Shown: one piece after another, positions 48,076 to 57,576 of the stretch | How positions within the stretch are numbered: position 1 is the first letter of the stretch | Layout of the letters: the number at the start of each line of letters is the position of its first letter | Origin: Corynebacterium ulceribovis DSM 45146 | GTDB taxonomy: Bacteria; Actinomycetota; Actinomycetes; Mycobacteriales; Mycobacteriaceae | Assembly (NCBI RefSeq): GCF_000372445.1 | Contig: NZ_AQUY01000002.1 | Coordinates: 89,561 to 153,560, forward strand | Reading direction: 5' to 3' | DNA length: 64,000 nt | Position numbers and translations under genes: made by a program | Notes under the pieces: model-generated | Database searches by the model: none | What the model was told of the DNA's origin: nothing | What the model saw: the letters and a program-made list of their open reading frames with translations, nothing else

Positions 48076-49288
48076 AGCTTTTGCTCTGTGCATTCGCAGG
48101 AACCGCGAGGATGCGGTCGATCTGTTCATCGGTGAGCTTGTGGTCGTAGAGGAACTCGTACGCCTTTTTCATGTTGTCGCGAAGTGGGAAATCAGCGACC
48201 TCTGGGTGAAGCAAAGAGGTTGTCCACTGCCACATCAGATTCGATTCATTGCTTGGCGGATCCCACGCAAAGCCGCCGTTTGGAATCTTGTACACCCGCT
48301 TGTTTTTGACGGCATCCATATCTGCAAAGAACGGATCCGAATACATGGCGTCCGGAGTAGCCGTGGAGAAGTTGCCGATGAGCACAACTTCCGGGTTCCA
48401 CGACAAGAGTTCTTCTTTGGACACCTTGATTGATGAGCCTGACCCTGCCTTCGTGCCTACGTTTTCGCCGCCGGCTAGAGTCATCCCGAAGTCCATGTAG
48501 GAATCGGTGCCTGCGACCTGCATTTCGTCGTAGTTGAAGATTTGGACCACACGAGGGCGCTGTTTCGTTTTGGCAACGGCCTCTTCTACGGCTTTGCGGT
48601 CACGGTGCATATTGCCCAGAATCTTCTGGCCACGCTCCGGTTTCCCGACAAGTTTAGTGAACATGGACACCCAGGTCTCTAGGTCTTCCTGCGTTCCATA
48701 CAGGATGAGCAGTAGTTCAAGCCCGGCTTGTTCAATCGGCGCAACGATGTCGTTGCCCAGATGTCCCCACTGGATAACAACATCGGGATTCTGCGCGGCA
48801 ATAGTTTCAATGCTTGGGACGAAGTCATTTCCGGCTGCAGCTTCCGGAAGCTTCATTAGTTCAGGGAACATTTCGCCGAGGAATCCGCGCTTTGCTTGCA
48901 TTTTGCTGGCTTTATTGATGGCAACCAGTTTGTCCATACCCTGGTCTGCAGCGATAAGCATGGACGGCGCTGGAATTACTGTCGTTGCAATCCGCTCCAC
49001 AGGACGGTCGAAGGTGACTGTCCGCCCCTTCTGATCGGTGATGTCAAAGGAGCCGGTTGATGGTGAATCCGCATTGCTGCTGCGGGGCCCAGACGTAGGC
49101 TGCGTTTCGCGCGTAGAACACCCGGCAAGGCCAACTGCGGTGCCGCTGCCAAGTATCAAGGCGGCCTTGAAGAGGCTGCGCCTGCTGAGCAACAGCCCGT
49201 GTTGTTGCCTCACCGTGAGAGAGTCGCTGTGTTGGATCGCCGCCGCCTGGTCGGAACGGCGTGCTGACGGGTTGAGACCAGAAGTCAA
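48059..49288 (-). CDS. Iron-chelate ABC transporter, substrate-binding lipoprotein
   Basis: 409 residues, TTG start after AAAGGAG at the right distance. A twin-arginine-type SRRSLFK followed by a hydrophobic stretch and the lipobox LAGC (Cys about 57) mark a lipoprotein exported possibly by Tat. The rest is a Peripla_BP_2 domain (FepB/BtuF type) with GRTVTFDRPVERIAT, PDVVIQWGH and SWNPEVVLIGN. It captures the ligand at the cell surface. A DtxR-like box at 49337 lies upstream, so iron repression is likely. Confidence 0.88.
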   Translation of the reverse strand: MTSGLNPSARRSDQAAAIQHSDSLTVRQQHGLLLSRRSLFKAALILGSGTAVGLAGCSTRETQPTSGPRSSNADSPSTGSFDITDQKGRTVTFDRPVERIATTVIPAPSMLIAADQGMDKLVAINKASKMQAKRGFLGEMFPELMKLPEAAAGNDFVPSIETIAAQNPDVVIQWGHLGNDIVAPIEQAGLELLLILYGTQEDLETWVSMFTKLVGKPERGQKILGNMHRDRKAVEEAVAKTKQRPRVVQIFNYDEMQVAGTDSYMDFGMTLAGGENVGTKAGSGSSIKVSKEELLSWNPEVVLIGNFSTATPDAMYSDPFFADMDAVKNKRVYKIPNGGFAWDPPSNESNLMWQWTTSLLHPEVADFPLRDNMKKAYEFLYDHKLTDEQIDRILAVPANAQSKSYDRFR

Positions 49289-49325
49289 GGTAGAGCTCCT
49301 TTCAATGAACGAAAGGAATCTTAAG

Positions 49326-49359
49326 CCTCAATATTGAGGTAAGGCAAGCCTTACCTAAT
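49326..49359. promoter_or_regulatory. DtxR-like iron box and adjoining palindrome at the importer promoter
   Basis: AGGTAAGGCAAGCCTTACCT (49337-49356) is symmetric except at its two centre bases and contains two overlapping 15-bp DtxR-type half arrays (each 12 of 15 to AGGTTAGSCTAACCT by my count). Next to it CCTCAATATTGAGG (49326-49339) is a perfect 14-bp palindrome. On the minus strand TTGCCT and TAAGAT, 18 bases apart, could be the -35 and -10, so a bound repressor would cover the -35. Confidence 0.75.
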
Positions 49360-49401
49360 GTGTTGGGTGTTAGGCTGGGCAACGTGGTCTGTCCGCGGCT
49401 T

Positions 49402-50853
49402 TTAGGTGATGTTTTCCGCAGCGCCAGCTGGGGGTCTATCAGGAGTCCTACCGCCGCTTCGTTTGCTGGCAACCTTTTGATATGTAACCTCCGCTGCGGC
49501 GAAAAGCATGAGCGAGATACCAAATAGCGGCGCAATGATGGCGTAGCCAGCAAGGCAGAGCAACAGGCCTGCTAGAGCTTTCTTGCTCGTCGCATTCCAG
49601 TTGCCGCTTGAAGGCAGCCGGCCGAAACCCGAGCCCTTACCGCGCCGGAACCACATGAGGTACCCGTATCCGATGGTTACCATGATGCCGACCGCCAGCA
49701 GCGCCAGCGCCGCCTGAGTCGCCCACCCCAACAAGATGCCCATATGCGCTTGGATAAGCCAGTCAGTCACTTTCGCCGGTAGCGGCCAATCCGCAAACGC
49801 AACATAATCAACGCGTGCACCGGAGACCCCGTTAACCGTGATGGTGTCGTTGCTGAACTTGTTCGGCAGGCGGTTTTCCGTTACTGTCCACGCTTGGCCC
49901 GGTTTAGCAGGTGCCTTCAGTTCGACCATGTCTTTAAGCCCTGCGCTGCGCGCCGCGAGCAGTACAGTGTCGGCTTCTTTGAAAAGCGCGAGAGAATCTA
50001 CGAGGTGAGCTATGGCGGCATCACCATGGGTGCCACCGTGTTCAGCATGCGGGTCAACTGGGGTGGCGGCTGCACTTCCCGTCGGCGCTGCCATCTCTAC
50101 GACAGGTTTTGGCGCGCGCCAATTCAGTTGTGTACGTAGTTCACCAATATTAGCGCCTGCCACCGACGACCACGTCAGACCAGTCACCGTCAGAAACAGC
50201 AACCCTGGCAGCACCACCAGTCCCAGCATTGAGTGTGTCTTCACGGCGCCATTTCGCTTGGACCCTTCTTTACCGCGGGCAATCTTCTTCCGCCGCGCCC
50301 ACCACAGCCACGTTCCCGAAATCGCAAGCGCCCCCATCCACGATGCCGCCAGTTCCGAGTACAGTCGCCCGGGTTCGCCTAGCCATAGATTCTTGTGGCC
50401 GAGCGAGATGAATTGCCGCAGCGGAAGTGAGTTGTTCGACCCTGCAACTGGCATGTCTCCGGTTACTCGCAAGTCGCCTGGGTCCACAAATACGGCTTGG
50501 CGTTGGCCTTGTGGCAGTTGTGGGTTTGTGAACAGTACCCGTGTTGTCCGGTCGTCATTGTCGAAGACCTGTACTGCGTTGAATGCCAGTTCTGGGTGCA
50601 CTTTTTGTGCCGCAGCAATTTGCTCTGACACTGGTCGTGCTTCTTGTTCGGAGGTCGCAGTGAGCGTGTCCCGGTAGTAGATGTTTTCTGCGGTCGGCGC
50701 CAGAGCGTAGAACAGTCCGGACAACGCCGCGACAAACAGCAGCGGTGCGATGAATATGCCGGCGATGGTATGGAATCGGTGCAGGAAACTACGGACACTT
50801 CGCCCCGCGACTCGAGGCGGAGAACTTTCTGATGCTGTTTTCAGATCTGTCAT
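49402..50853 (-). CDS. PepSY-associated membrane protein
   Basis: 483 residues. Start MTDLKTAS at 50853. Four membrane helices typical of PepSY_TM proteins: the first after SFLHRFHTIAGIFIAPLLFV, and helices around 190-210, 235-255 and 395-475. The N-terminal helix includes the conserved HRFHTIAG motif. Relatives (PiuB-like) are often iron regulated and may reduce ferric chelates. A PepSY-like segment is extracytoplasmic. It follows the iron importer promoter and is transcribed in the same leftward direction as the importer, so it could be read with its own promoter. Function inferred. Confidence 0.8.
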   Translation of the reverse strand: MTDLKTASESSPPRVAGRSVRSFLHRFHTIAGIFIAPLLFVAALSGLFYALAPTAENIYYRDTLTATSEQEARPVSEQIAAAQKVHPELAFNAVQVFDNDDRTTRVLFTNPQLPQGQRQAVFVDPGDLRVTGDMPVAGSNNSLPLRQFISLGHKNLWLGEPGRLYSELAASWMGALAISGTWLWWARRKKIARGKEGSKRNGAVKTHSMLGLVVLPGLLFLTVTGLTWSSVAGANIGELRTQLNWRAPKPVVEMAAPTGSAAATPVDPHAEHGGTHGDAAIAHLVDSLALFKEADTVLLAARSAGLKDMVELKAPAKPGQAWTVTENRLPNKFSNDTITVNGVSGARVDYVAFADWPLPAKVTDWLIQAHMGILLGWATQAALALLAVGIMVTIGYGYLMWFRRGKGSGFGRLPSSGNWNATSKKALAGLLLCLAGYAIIAPLFGISLMLFAAAEVTYQKVASKRSGGRTPDRPPAGAAENIT

Positions 50854-50972
50854 GGCTAACTTGTCGGCTGAAACATTGCACAAGTTCCGGTCAAATGTGC
50901 AGCCCGTCACCCGCAAATTGCCCACCTAAAAAGTTCCCGAAAGCTGCGAAATTTGTTCAAGTTAGTGAAGAA

Positions 50973-51497
50973 ATGCAGGTTATGGGTACATTGGACAGTA
51001 TGGACGCACAGTCGAAGCCGATGGATATCTGGCGGATCGAACATCCCAGTGGTGGGACGATTGAAGTGTTCGCTGGGACTGCGGAACAGCTGCGTGAAGT
51101 CGACCCCGAGTTCCCGCGGGTCGGGCCGAGTAAGCGGCGGCGGGTGACGGTCAGAGCACATGGCAAAGTGGTTGCGCGTTTTCGACGGCCCTTCCCATGC
51201 GCCATGGAAGTCAGTCGCTTCGCACCTGAATTGGCGCCCGGGTCCTTCGGCTATGATCAGACCTTTGGCGCGCCCTACCTGCGGATTGAGCCGGATATTG
51301 CGGCGAGGGAAATCAGCGAAATCTGGGTGAGCCTGGGGAAGGGGCGCAAAAAGGTATCTCCGCCGCCGGGGTCGGCAGCGGAGATACATGAGCTAGCTGT
51401 GCAGTTGTCCCCGTTACGTCGGTGGACCTACCCGCTCGCGCGCAGGTGGCGCTCTATTGTGCTCTTTTTCGTATTCGGAATGGGCAACTTTAGCTAG
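50973..51497 (+). CDS. Protein of unknown function with C-terminal hydrophobic segment
   Basis: 174 residues from the ATG at 50973; other starts at 50982 and 51000 are possible, and the frame runs back to 50832. No recognised domain. Visible: a basic stretch KRRRVTVRAHGKVVARFRRP, many aromatic residues, and a final hydrophobic IVLFFVFGMG. It converges with the DUF4352 gene (stops 9 bases apart). The absence of a family makes it only probable as a gene. Confidence 0.5.
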   Translation: MQVMGTLDSMDAQSKPMDIWRIEHPSGGTIEVFAGTAEQLREVDPEFPRVGPSKRRRVTVRAHGKVVARFRRPFPCAMEVSRFAPELAPGSFGYDQTFGAPYLRIEPDIAAREISEIWVSLGKGRKKVSPPPGSAAEIHELAVQLSPLRRWTYPLARRWRSIVLFFVFGMGNFS

Positions 51498-51505
51498 GCC
51501 GGTGG

Positions 51506-52153
51506 TTACATGGTTGCAGACCAGGTTGGCTTGGTGGAGCTGAACAAGCTGCCTTCGTACTCAACCTTGTTTTCACCGGACTCTGGCGCGCCGTCGAAGC
51601 AGATAGCGCCGCTGGTCTTTCCGCCAGCAGCAAGCTCCGCGGTTTCCAGCGTCTTCATGTCTAGGCCAGTGAAGGTGGTGTCAGCAATGACTCCGCTTGG
51701 GCGGTGCAGTTTGAAGTCGAACTGGCTGAAGTGCTTGGATTTGTCGGAATCATTCGCCAGGTCAACGTCGGCGCAGGTGTAGGAGCCCAAGACGTCGGAC
51801 TCAGCACGCAGGTTGCTGACGGTCACCTTCATGCCCTTGAAGTCGACGGTTTCGCCAATTGCCACATCTGTCTGTGGCTTTTCGTCCTTCTTCTTGTTAT
51901 CCGCTTGGGTGGCCTGGCCGTCAGCACGGTCCGTCACGGCAGTGTCTGTGCCCGGCGTTGTCGTGGTGTCAGAGTCGCCACCACCAACCATGGCGCCGCC
52001 GATGGCTAGGGCAGCGATGATGCCGACCACCCATGGCCACTTCTTCTTTTTCTTCGGCTGCGGCATCGGCGCCTGCGCGTACTGGTTCTGTGGCATGCCT
52101 GCCGGGGTGCCGTCACCGTAAGGGTTGTGCTGTTCTGGGGTTGGAGTGGTCAT
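51506..52153 (-). CDS. Membrane-anchored DUF4352 protein
   Basis: 215 residues. Cytoplasmic Pro/Gln-rich N-terminus with QNQYAQAPMPQPKKKKK, one membrane helix (about 39-60), a Thr/Asp/Lys-rich linker, and an extracytoplasmic immunoglobulin-like DUF4352 domain (about 100-215; VDFKGMKVTVSNLRAESDV, then GYTC-type Cys and a second Cys in GAICFDG that may pair). Function unknown; members are common surface proteins of actinobacteria. Confidence 0.75.
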   Translation of the reverse strand: MTTPTPEQHNPYGDGTPAGMPQNQYAQAPMPQPKKKKKWPWVVGIIAALAIGGAMVGGGDSDTTTTPGTDTAVTDRADGQATQADNKKKDEKPQTDVAIGETVDFKGMKVTVSNLRAESDVLGSYTCADVDLANDSDKSKHFSQFDFKLHRPSGVIADTTFTGLDMKTLETAELAAGGKTSGAICFDGAPESGENKVEYEGSLFSSTKPTWSATM

Positions 52154-52277
52154 GTCTTTCCAAACTGTCGTGGCTACCTGATAGCCAATCTGGACCGCTC
52201 ATTGCGGTTCGCTTATATAGCTATCAGGCGGCTCAGACAGGGATTTCTGACAAAAACCCCAAATTCGAAAAGAGAAT

Positions 52278-53369
52278 CTAATATTCAGCTAAGAGAGCCA
52301 TGGTCTCTTCGTCGGTAAGCATTGCCTTTTCAAAACGCTGCAGTGCGGCTTCGCCGTCGAAGTTCACCCCAATAAGCACAACTTCATTGGAAGGTTTCAC
52401 GCCAGCGGCGTTCCATGGGGCAGCAGGGCTGATGGTCAAGTTCGGGCCCGCCTGCGACCACACATGGGCCAGTTCCAACTGGTCCGCAAGCCAGCAGTGC
52501 CCCTTCGAGCGCACCATGCCGTTGGTAGCGCGCAGAGCCTTCACCAAACGCTCCCGATCGAACGGACGATCGCCACGGAAAGTAACCGAAGAGATGCCGT
52601 ACTCTTCCGTTTCCGGAGTGTGCGGGTTATTCAGTTCTTCCCAGTAGCCGTTGTAGGTGGCCGCAGTTTTCTCGTCGTAAAGGTGCGCGTCCAGAATCAG
52701 GTTCGCACCGACTTCGCCATTGGTCACGCGCATGATTCGGGCGCGTGGGTTCATCGCGCGGACAGCATCTTCGGTTGCGCGGGCCCAGTCTTCGTCCACC
52801 AGGTCAGTTTTGGTCACCAGGATAAGGTCGGCGAATTCCACTTGGTCCACCAGCAGGTCGGCGACGGTGCGCTCGTCATCTGGGGTTGCCTGCTGGTCGG
52901 CGTCGGCGAGTTTGCGGCCGGTACGCAGGTGGTGCAGGAATGTGGAGGCATCCACCAGGGAGACCATGGTGTCGATTGGGGCGACATCAGCCAGCCGGGT
53001 GCCGTTTTCAAATTCCCACTCGAAGGTGGCGGCCACTGGCATTGGCTCCGAGATGCCGGTCGATTCAATGACAATCTGGTCGAATTCACCAGAACGTGCG
53101 AGCTTATCGACGGATTCGACCAGGTCTTCGCGCAGGGTGCAGCAGATGCAGCCGTTAGATAGTTCCACGAAGCGGTCTTCGCCGCGCTCAAGATAGCTGC
53201 CGGCGGCAATCAAGTCGGCATCGATGTTGACTTCGGAGAAGTCGTTGACAATCACGGCGAGCTTGCGGCCGGCGCGGTTGGCAAGCAGGTGATTGAGCAG
53301 GGTCGTTTTACCGGCCCCGAGGAATCCGGACAGGACTGTTACTGGCGTTTGTACTGGGGAGTCAGTCAT
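52278..53369 (-). CDS. CobW/ZNG1-family zinc metallochaperone GTPase
   Basis: 363 residues. G3E GTPase: Walker [18 protein letters not shown] (about 11-27), the metal-binding [11 protein letters not shown] with the CxCC motif (about 73), TKTDL-type guanine loop VTKTDLVDE, and a CobW C-terminal domain ending in [15 protein letters not shown]. The Zur-like box directly upstream marks it as zinc-responsive; such chaperones load zinc enzymes when zinc is scarce. Start at 53369 ([10 protein letters not shown]), because homology begins there although the frame goes on to 53429. Confidence 0.9.
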   Translation of the reverse strand: MTDSPVQTPVTVLSGFLGAGKTTLLNHLLANRAGRKLAVIVNDFSEVNIDADLIAAGSYLERGEDRFVELSNGCICCTLREDLVESVDKLARSGEFDQIVIESTGISEPMPVAATFEWEFENGTRLADVAPIDTMVSLVDASTFLHHLRTGRKLADADQQATPDDERTVADLLVDQVEFADLILVTKTDLVDEDWARATEDAVRAMNPRARIMRVTNGEVGANLILDAHLYDEKTAATYNGYWEELNNPHTPETEEYGISSVTFRGDRPFDRERLVKALRATNGMVRSKGHCWLADQLELAHVWSQAGPNLTISPAAPWNAAGVKPSNEVVLIGVNFDGEAALQRFEKAMLTDEETMALLAEY

Positions 53370-53374
53370 TCCGC

Positions 53375-53403
53375 CAATAATAGTCCTATGAAAACGATTA
53401 TCA
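53375..53403 (-). promoter_or_regulatory. Zur-like box over a leaderless-type promoter of the ZNG1 gene
   Basis: TGAAAACGATTATCA at 53389-53403 (minus TGATAATCGTTTTCA) fits the Zur box pattern TGAAAATnATTTTCA. On the minus strand TTGATA (-35) and TATTAT (-10, 53375-53380) are 16 bases apart, with the box over the -35 and spacer. The -10 lies only about 7 bases before the ATG, so the mRNA would be leaderless or nearly so. Confidence 0.7.
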
Positions 53404-54888
53404 ATAAATCCGGTCGCCCGGGGATTCATTCATGTATTTTGCCGGTGGCCGCTGAATCAAATGTTCCTGCCCCTGGCCAATCAAGAAATCCTCCACCTGG
53501 TCGACGGACGCGCGCAGCGCCGGGTCAAAGTCGAGGTAGGCCTTGGTTTCCCGGGCCACCAGACCGGACAGCAGCAACAGGCCAATCAGGTTCGGCAGTG
53601 CCATCAAACCGTTCGCAATGTCAGAGATATTCCACACTGGCTCCAGCGGCAGCGTCGCACCCACAAAGGCGACAAAGGTGAACATCCAGCGGTACGGGGT
53701 GGTGCCGCGGCGGCCTACCAGTCGTTCGAAGGACCGCTCGCCGTAGTAGGACCAGCCCAGCAGGGTAGAGAAGGCAAAGAACACCACAGAGATAGCCACA
53801 ATGTAGCCACCCCATTCGCCCGGCAGACCCTTCTCATAGGCGGCAGAAGTCATTGCACCAGCGGAAATCAACAGGCCATCGTCGCCAGTTGCCTTCCACA
53901 CCCCAGTGGTGACAATGGCTAGGCCGGTAATGGACACCACGATAATGGTGTCGATGAAGGTCTGCGTCATGGAGACCAAACCTTGGCGCACTGGGTGCGT
54001 GGTGGTTGCAGCCGCTGCGGCAATTGCTCCGGAACCCATACCGGATTCGTTGGAGAAAATACCGCGAGCCACACCCATCTGCAGCGCCAGCAAAATACCG
54101 GAGCCCAGGAAGCCACCAGCAGCCGCAGTGCCGGTGAATGCGTCAGTGAAAATCAACGCCAGTGCCTCTGGAATGCTGGATGCGTTCATCACGAGCACCC
54201 ACAGGCCGCCGCCGACGTACAGCACAATCATCATTGGCACGAAAGCTGCCGCGACTTTACCGATTGCCTGTACGCCACCGAGTAGCACCGCGCCAAGCAG
54301 CACGAAAATGACAGTACCGGCGAACATCGGCGAGATATTAAATGAGGATTCCAGGTTCGTGGCCACCGCATTGGCCTGCGTCATGTTGCCGATACCGAAG
54401 GATGCAATGGTCGCGGCCACCGCGAAGAACACTGCTAGGAACTTGCCGAAGTTGTTGCCCAGACCGCGTTCTAGGTAGTACTGCGGGCCACCGGCCTGTT
54501 CACCGGCTGCGTCGGTGGTGCGGAAGCGCACACCGAGGAATGCCTCCGAGTACTTCGAGGCCATACCAATCAGGCCCGTAATCCACATCCAGAACAGCGC
54601 GCCGGGGCCACCGACGGAAATGGCGGTTGCCACACCCACAATGTTGCCGACACCGACCGTCGCGGCCAAGGCCATCGCTAGCGCTTGGTATTGCGACACG
54701 TCGCCGTCGCCTGCATCATCTTTCCGGTCAATCAGGCCAAGGCGCAATGCGGAAAACAGTTTGCGCAGTTGAATGCCGCGCAGCCGAATGGTCAGCACAA
54801 TGCCGGTACCCAGTAGCAGCGGGATCAATAGGAATGGGCCCCAGACGAAGCCGCCTATTGTTTCCAGGGTTGAATTGAAGGATTCCAT
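53401..54888 (-). CDS. Sodium:alanine symporter (AGCS family)
   Basis: 495 residues, about ten membrane helices. The family signature region [19 protein letters not shown] and the N-terminal [20 protein letters not shown] are seen. It imports alanine or glycine with Na+. Start MESFN at 54888; the frame opens at 54936. Its last codon overlaps the Zur-like box of the downstream GTPase gene, so the two genes are probably separately regulated. Confidence 0.9.
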   Translation of the reverse strand: MESFNSTLETIGGFVWGPFLLIPLLLGTGIVLTIRLRGIQLRKLFSALRLGLIDRKDDAGDGDVSQYQALAMALAATVGVGNIVGVATAISVGGPGALFWMWITGLIGMASKYSEAFLGVRFRTTDAAGEQAGGPQYYLERGLGNNFGKFLAVFFAVAATIASFGIGNMTQANAVATNLESSFNISPMFAGTVIFVLLGAVLLGGVQAIGKVAAAFVPMMIVLYVGGGLWVLVMNASSIPEALALIFTDAFTGTAAAGGFLGSGILLALQMGVARGIFSNESGMGSGAIAAAAATTTHPVRQGLVSMTQTFIDTIIVVSITGLAIVTTGVWKATGDDGLLISAGAMTSAAYEKGLPGEWGGYIVAISVVFFAFSTLLGWSYYGERSFERLVGRRGTTPYRWMFTFVAFVGATLPLEPVWNISDIANGLMALPNLIGLLLLSGLVARETKAYLDFDPALRASVDQVEDFLIGQGQEHLIQRPPAKYMNESPGDRIY

Positions 54889-54975
54889 GCTGCAAAAGTA
54901 CCTAGAGTAGGCCATATTCTGGGGACTTCCGACCAATTAGTTACTTATCGACGAAAACCCACACGCCGTCAGCCC

Positions 54976-55365
54976 CTAACGAAGGTGCAACCCGAGCCAG
55001 GCCGCTGCCACCCCTGTTCCTACTGTCACGATGAGGTAGGCAACAGCCCTGCCATCTGGGGGTGAACGGCGCGCTAAGGTCACTATCTCCCCGGCCAGCG
55101 TCGACCAGGTGGACGTAGCCCCCGCGAACCCGAGCATGGCCAGATAACCAAAGGAATAATCCAGCAGACCACCGATAGCGATGCCGAAGGCAAAGGAACC
55201 CACAATATTTGCCGCCAGGGTCCCCACGTACTTCGGTAGCGTCACCCCGAGGCAGTAACGCGTCAACCCACCAACAGCTGCGCCAACTGCTGTGAGCAGC
55301 AGCAATACTGGCCAGGACGCCAGATCAGTCAGGTAGGGCAGTTCCGTATTCATTTCGGTGTTCAT
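54976..55365 (-). CDS. crcB: Fluoride channel subunit CrcB, second
   Basis: 129 residues with four membrane helices; the ATG at 55365 overlaps the upstream crcB stop (ATGA). The conserved GGLTRYCLG turn and NIVGSFAFGIAIG helix with the pore Asn are present, but the phenylalanine box is altered to GATSTWSTLAGE. Paired CrcB genes form heterodimeric fluoride exporters. Start chosen by overlap and homology. Confidence 0.85.
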   Translation of the reverse strand: MNTEMNTELPYLTDLASWPVLLLLTAVGAAVGGLTRYCLGVTLPKYVGTLAANIVGSFAFGIAIGGLLDYSFGYLAMLGFAGATSTWSTLAGEIVTLARRSPPDGRAVAYLIVTVGTGVAAAWLGLHLR

Positions 55366-55700
55366 TTGTCGTGTCCCCGCACCGCCAACCAATACGCCAA
55401 CGGGCACACCACGACAGTCACCGCCGCTGGCAACCAGCCGGTGCCTTCCGCGAGCGGCAACGCGAATGCAGAAAATGTGGTGAATCCGCCGCACAATCCA
55501 GGACCGAGTAGTGGGGTAAAGCGCCTGGCCCTAACCGTCACTAAGCCCAAAAGGGCGCAACCTGCCGCATTGACCGCAACAATCAGCCAGGGTCCGGGGA
55601 AGGCCACCGAAAGGACGAGGCGTAAACACGCTCCGACGGCGGCGCCGAGGCTGACTTGGGCAGCAGCACGCGGGTCGAAGGCGGGGGCGGGGGAGGTCAC
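55362..55700 (-). CDS. crcB: Fluoride channel subunit CrcB, first
   Basis: 112 residues, four helices. It contains VNAAGCALLGLVTV (pore Asn in helix two) and LCGGFTTFSAFALPL, the phenylalanine box of Fluc channels. Translationally coupled to the second CrcB gene; both partners would be needed in an antiparallel dimer. I see no fluoride riboswitch motif in the 60 bases upstream. Confidence 0.85.
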   Translation of the reverse strand: MTSPAPAFDPRAAAQVSLGAAVGACLRLVLSVAFPGPWLIVAVNAAGCALLGLVTVRARRFTPLLGPGLCGGFTTFSAFALPLAEGTGWLPAAVTVVVCPLAYWLAVRGHDK

Positions 55701-55846
55701 GGACCTAGTGTAGCGGCGTCGGGAAGCGCGCTGCGGCCCGGCGAATCCCCATAAATGGGAGAAAAGTGCGGCGGCGGCTGCACGATCGGCAATTTCAAGG
55801 GAGACTGGAACTTACATCGCACCCTAGCCGCAAAGGGAGTCGGAAA

Positions 55847-57508
55847 ATGGCTAATCACGAACGTGCTGGCATGCTTGCGCAGCCACAGGACCTCATTGAC
55901 GTAGCTGCGCTGGTCACCGCGTACTACACCAAGCATCCAGACCCAGAAAACCTGGACGAACAGGTCGCGTTTGGTACCTCCGGCCACCGGGGCTCCAGCT
56001 TGGACACCAAGTTCAATGAGGACCACATTTGGGCCACCACCCAAGCCATCGTCGATTACCGCTCCGCACAGAACATCGGTGGGCCGCTGTACATCGGCCG
56101 CGACACCCACGGGCTGTCCGAACCAGCAATGACCTCCGCGCTGGAGGTGCTGGTGGCCAACGGCATCACCGTCATGATTGACGCCGCCAACGGTTACACC
56201 CCAACCCCGGCAGTATCCCGCGCTATCCTCAGCCACAACGCGCAGCTCGACGGCGGCGTGACTGGCACCGACTCGCGCCGCGCCGACGGCATTGTCGTCA
56301 CTCCATCGCACAACCCACCACGTGACGGCGGCTTCAAATACAACCCACCGAACGGCGGCCCAGCCGACACTGACGCCACCGACTGGATTGCCAACCGTGC
56401 CAATGAGTACCTGCGCGCTGGGCTCGATGGCGTCAACCGCGCCTCCCTCGGCAGCGCGGACCCAACCCTGCTGGTTAAGTACGACTACATGGCGAACTAC
56501 GTCGGTGAACTGCCAAATGTGGTGAACCTTGACGCTATTCGCGAATCCGGGCTGCACATCGGCGCGGACCCAATGGGCGGGGCTTCCGTGGACTACTGGG
56601 GCGCTATCGCACAGGCATACAACTTGAACCTTGAAGTGGTGAACCCGCTGGTCGACGCTACGTGGCGCTTCATGACCCTGGATAACGACGGCAAGATTCG
56701 GATGGACTGCTCCTCGCCAGCAGCGATGGCCTCCTTGGTGCATAACCGCGATAAGTACGACATCGCCACTGGTAACGACGCCGACGCCGACCGCCACGGC
56801 ATCGTCACCCCAGATGCGGGCCTGATGAACCCGAACCACTACCTGGCCGTTGCCATCGACTACCTGTTTGCACACCGTGACGGCTGGAACCCAGCGACCG
56901 CCGTCGGTAAAACTTTGGTGTCCTCCTCGATGATTGACCGCGTCGTTGCGGACCTTGGTCGCAACCTGGTGGAAGTTCCGGTGGGCTTTAAATGGTTCGT
57001 GCCGGGGCTTATTGACGGCAGCATTGGCTTCGGTGGTGAAGAATCCGCGGGCGCGTCCTTCCTGCAGAAGGACGGCACCGTGTGGTCGACCGATAAGGAC
57101 GGCATTATCATGGACCTGCTGGCTGCGGAAATTACTGCAGTGACCGGTAAGACACCGTCGCAGCGCTACGCCGAGCTGACGGAAAAATTCGGCAGCCCCG
57201 CGTATGCCCGCACTGATGCCGAAGCGAACCGGGAACAGAAGGCGATTTTGAAGTCACTGTCGCCGGAGCAGGTCACGGCTGACACCCTTGCGGGGGAGCC
57301 AATTACTGCAAAAATGACGGCCGCGCCGGGCAATGGGGCACCGATCGGGGGGCTTAAAGTGACCACCGAGAGTGCCTGGTTTGCAGCACGACCATCGGGG
57401 ACCGAGGACAAGTACAAGATCTATGCTGAGTCCTTCCGTGGTGAAGAGCATTTGGCGAAAGTTCAGGCTGAAGCACAGGCAGTCGTGGCAGAGGTGCTTG
57501 GCCAGTAA
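55847..57508 (+). CDS. pgm: Phosphoglucomutase (alpha-D-glucose phosphate-specific)
   Basis: 553 residues, full length. The phosphoserine loop [20 protein letters not shown] (about 152), the Mg2+ loop [12 protein letters not shown] (about 307) and the sugar loop [10 protein letters not shown] (about 400) are intact. It interconverts glucose-1-P and glucose-6-P. AGGGAG upstream supports the ATG at 55847; the frame opens at 55766. Confidence 0.94.
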   Translation: MANHERAGMLAQPQDLIDVAALVTAYYTKHPDPENLDEQVAFGTSGHRGSSLDTKFNEDHIWATTQAIVDYRSAQNIGGPLYIGRDTHGLSEPAMTSALEVLVANGITVMIDAANGYTPTPAVSRAILSHNAQLDGGVTGTDSRRADGIVVTPSHNPPRDGGFKYNPPNGGPADTDATDWIANRANEYLRAGLDGVNRASLGSADPTLLVKYDYMANYVGELPNVVNLDAIRESGLHIGADPMGGASVDYWGAIAQAYNLNLEVVNPLVDATWRFMTLDNDGKIRMDCSSPAAMASLVHNRDKYDIATGNDADADRHGIVTPDAGLMNPNHYLAVAIDYLFAHRDGWNPATAVGKTLVSSSMIDRVVADLGRNLVEVPVGFKWFVPGLIDGSIGFGGEESAGASFLQKDGTVWSTDKDGIIMDLLAAEITAVTGKTPSQRYAELTEKFGSPAYARTDAEANREQKAILKSLSPEQVTADTLAGEPITAKMTAAPGNGAPIGGLKVTTESAWFAARPSGTEDKYKIYAESFRGEEHLAKVQAEAQAVVAEVLGQ

Positions 57509-57535
57509 GCCACGTGCCCGGGGCAGAATTCGGCG

Positions 57536-57560
57536 GGTGGCAGTGAAAGGTTCTGCCACC
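57536..57560 (+). other. Hairpin between pgm and the next gene
   Basis: GGTGGCAG and CTGCCACC pair perfectly around the loop TGAAAGGTT. It lies 27 bases past the pgm stop and 16 bases before the next ATG, ending just before the GAGGAG ribosome site. There is no T-run, so it could be a pgm mRNA 3' hairpin or a translational control element. Confidence 0.6.
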
Positions 57561-57576
57561 TGAGGAGGATGCCCAC

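Noticed and set aside
55701..55766. Fluoride riboswitch before the crcB pair
   Set aside because: The short upstream region lacks the conserved pseudoknot pattern of crcB-type RNAs.
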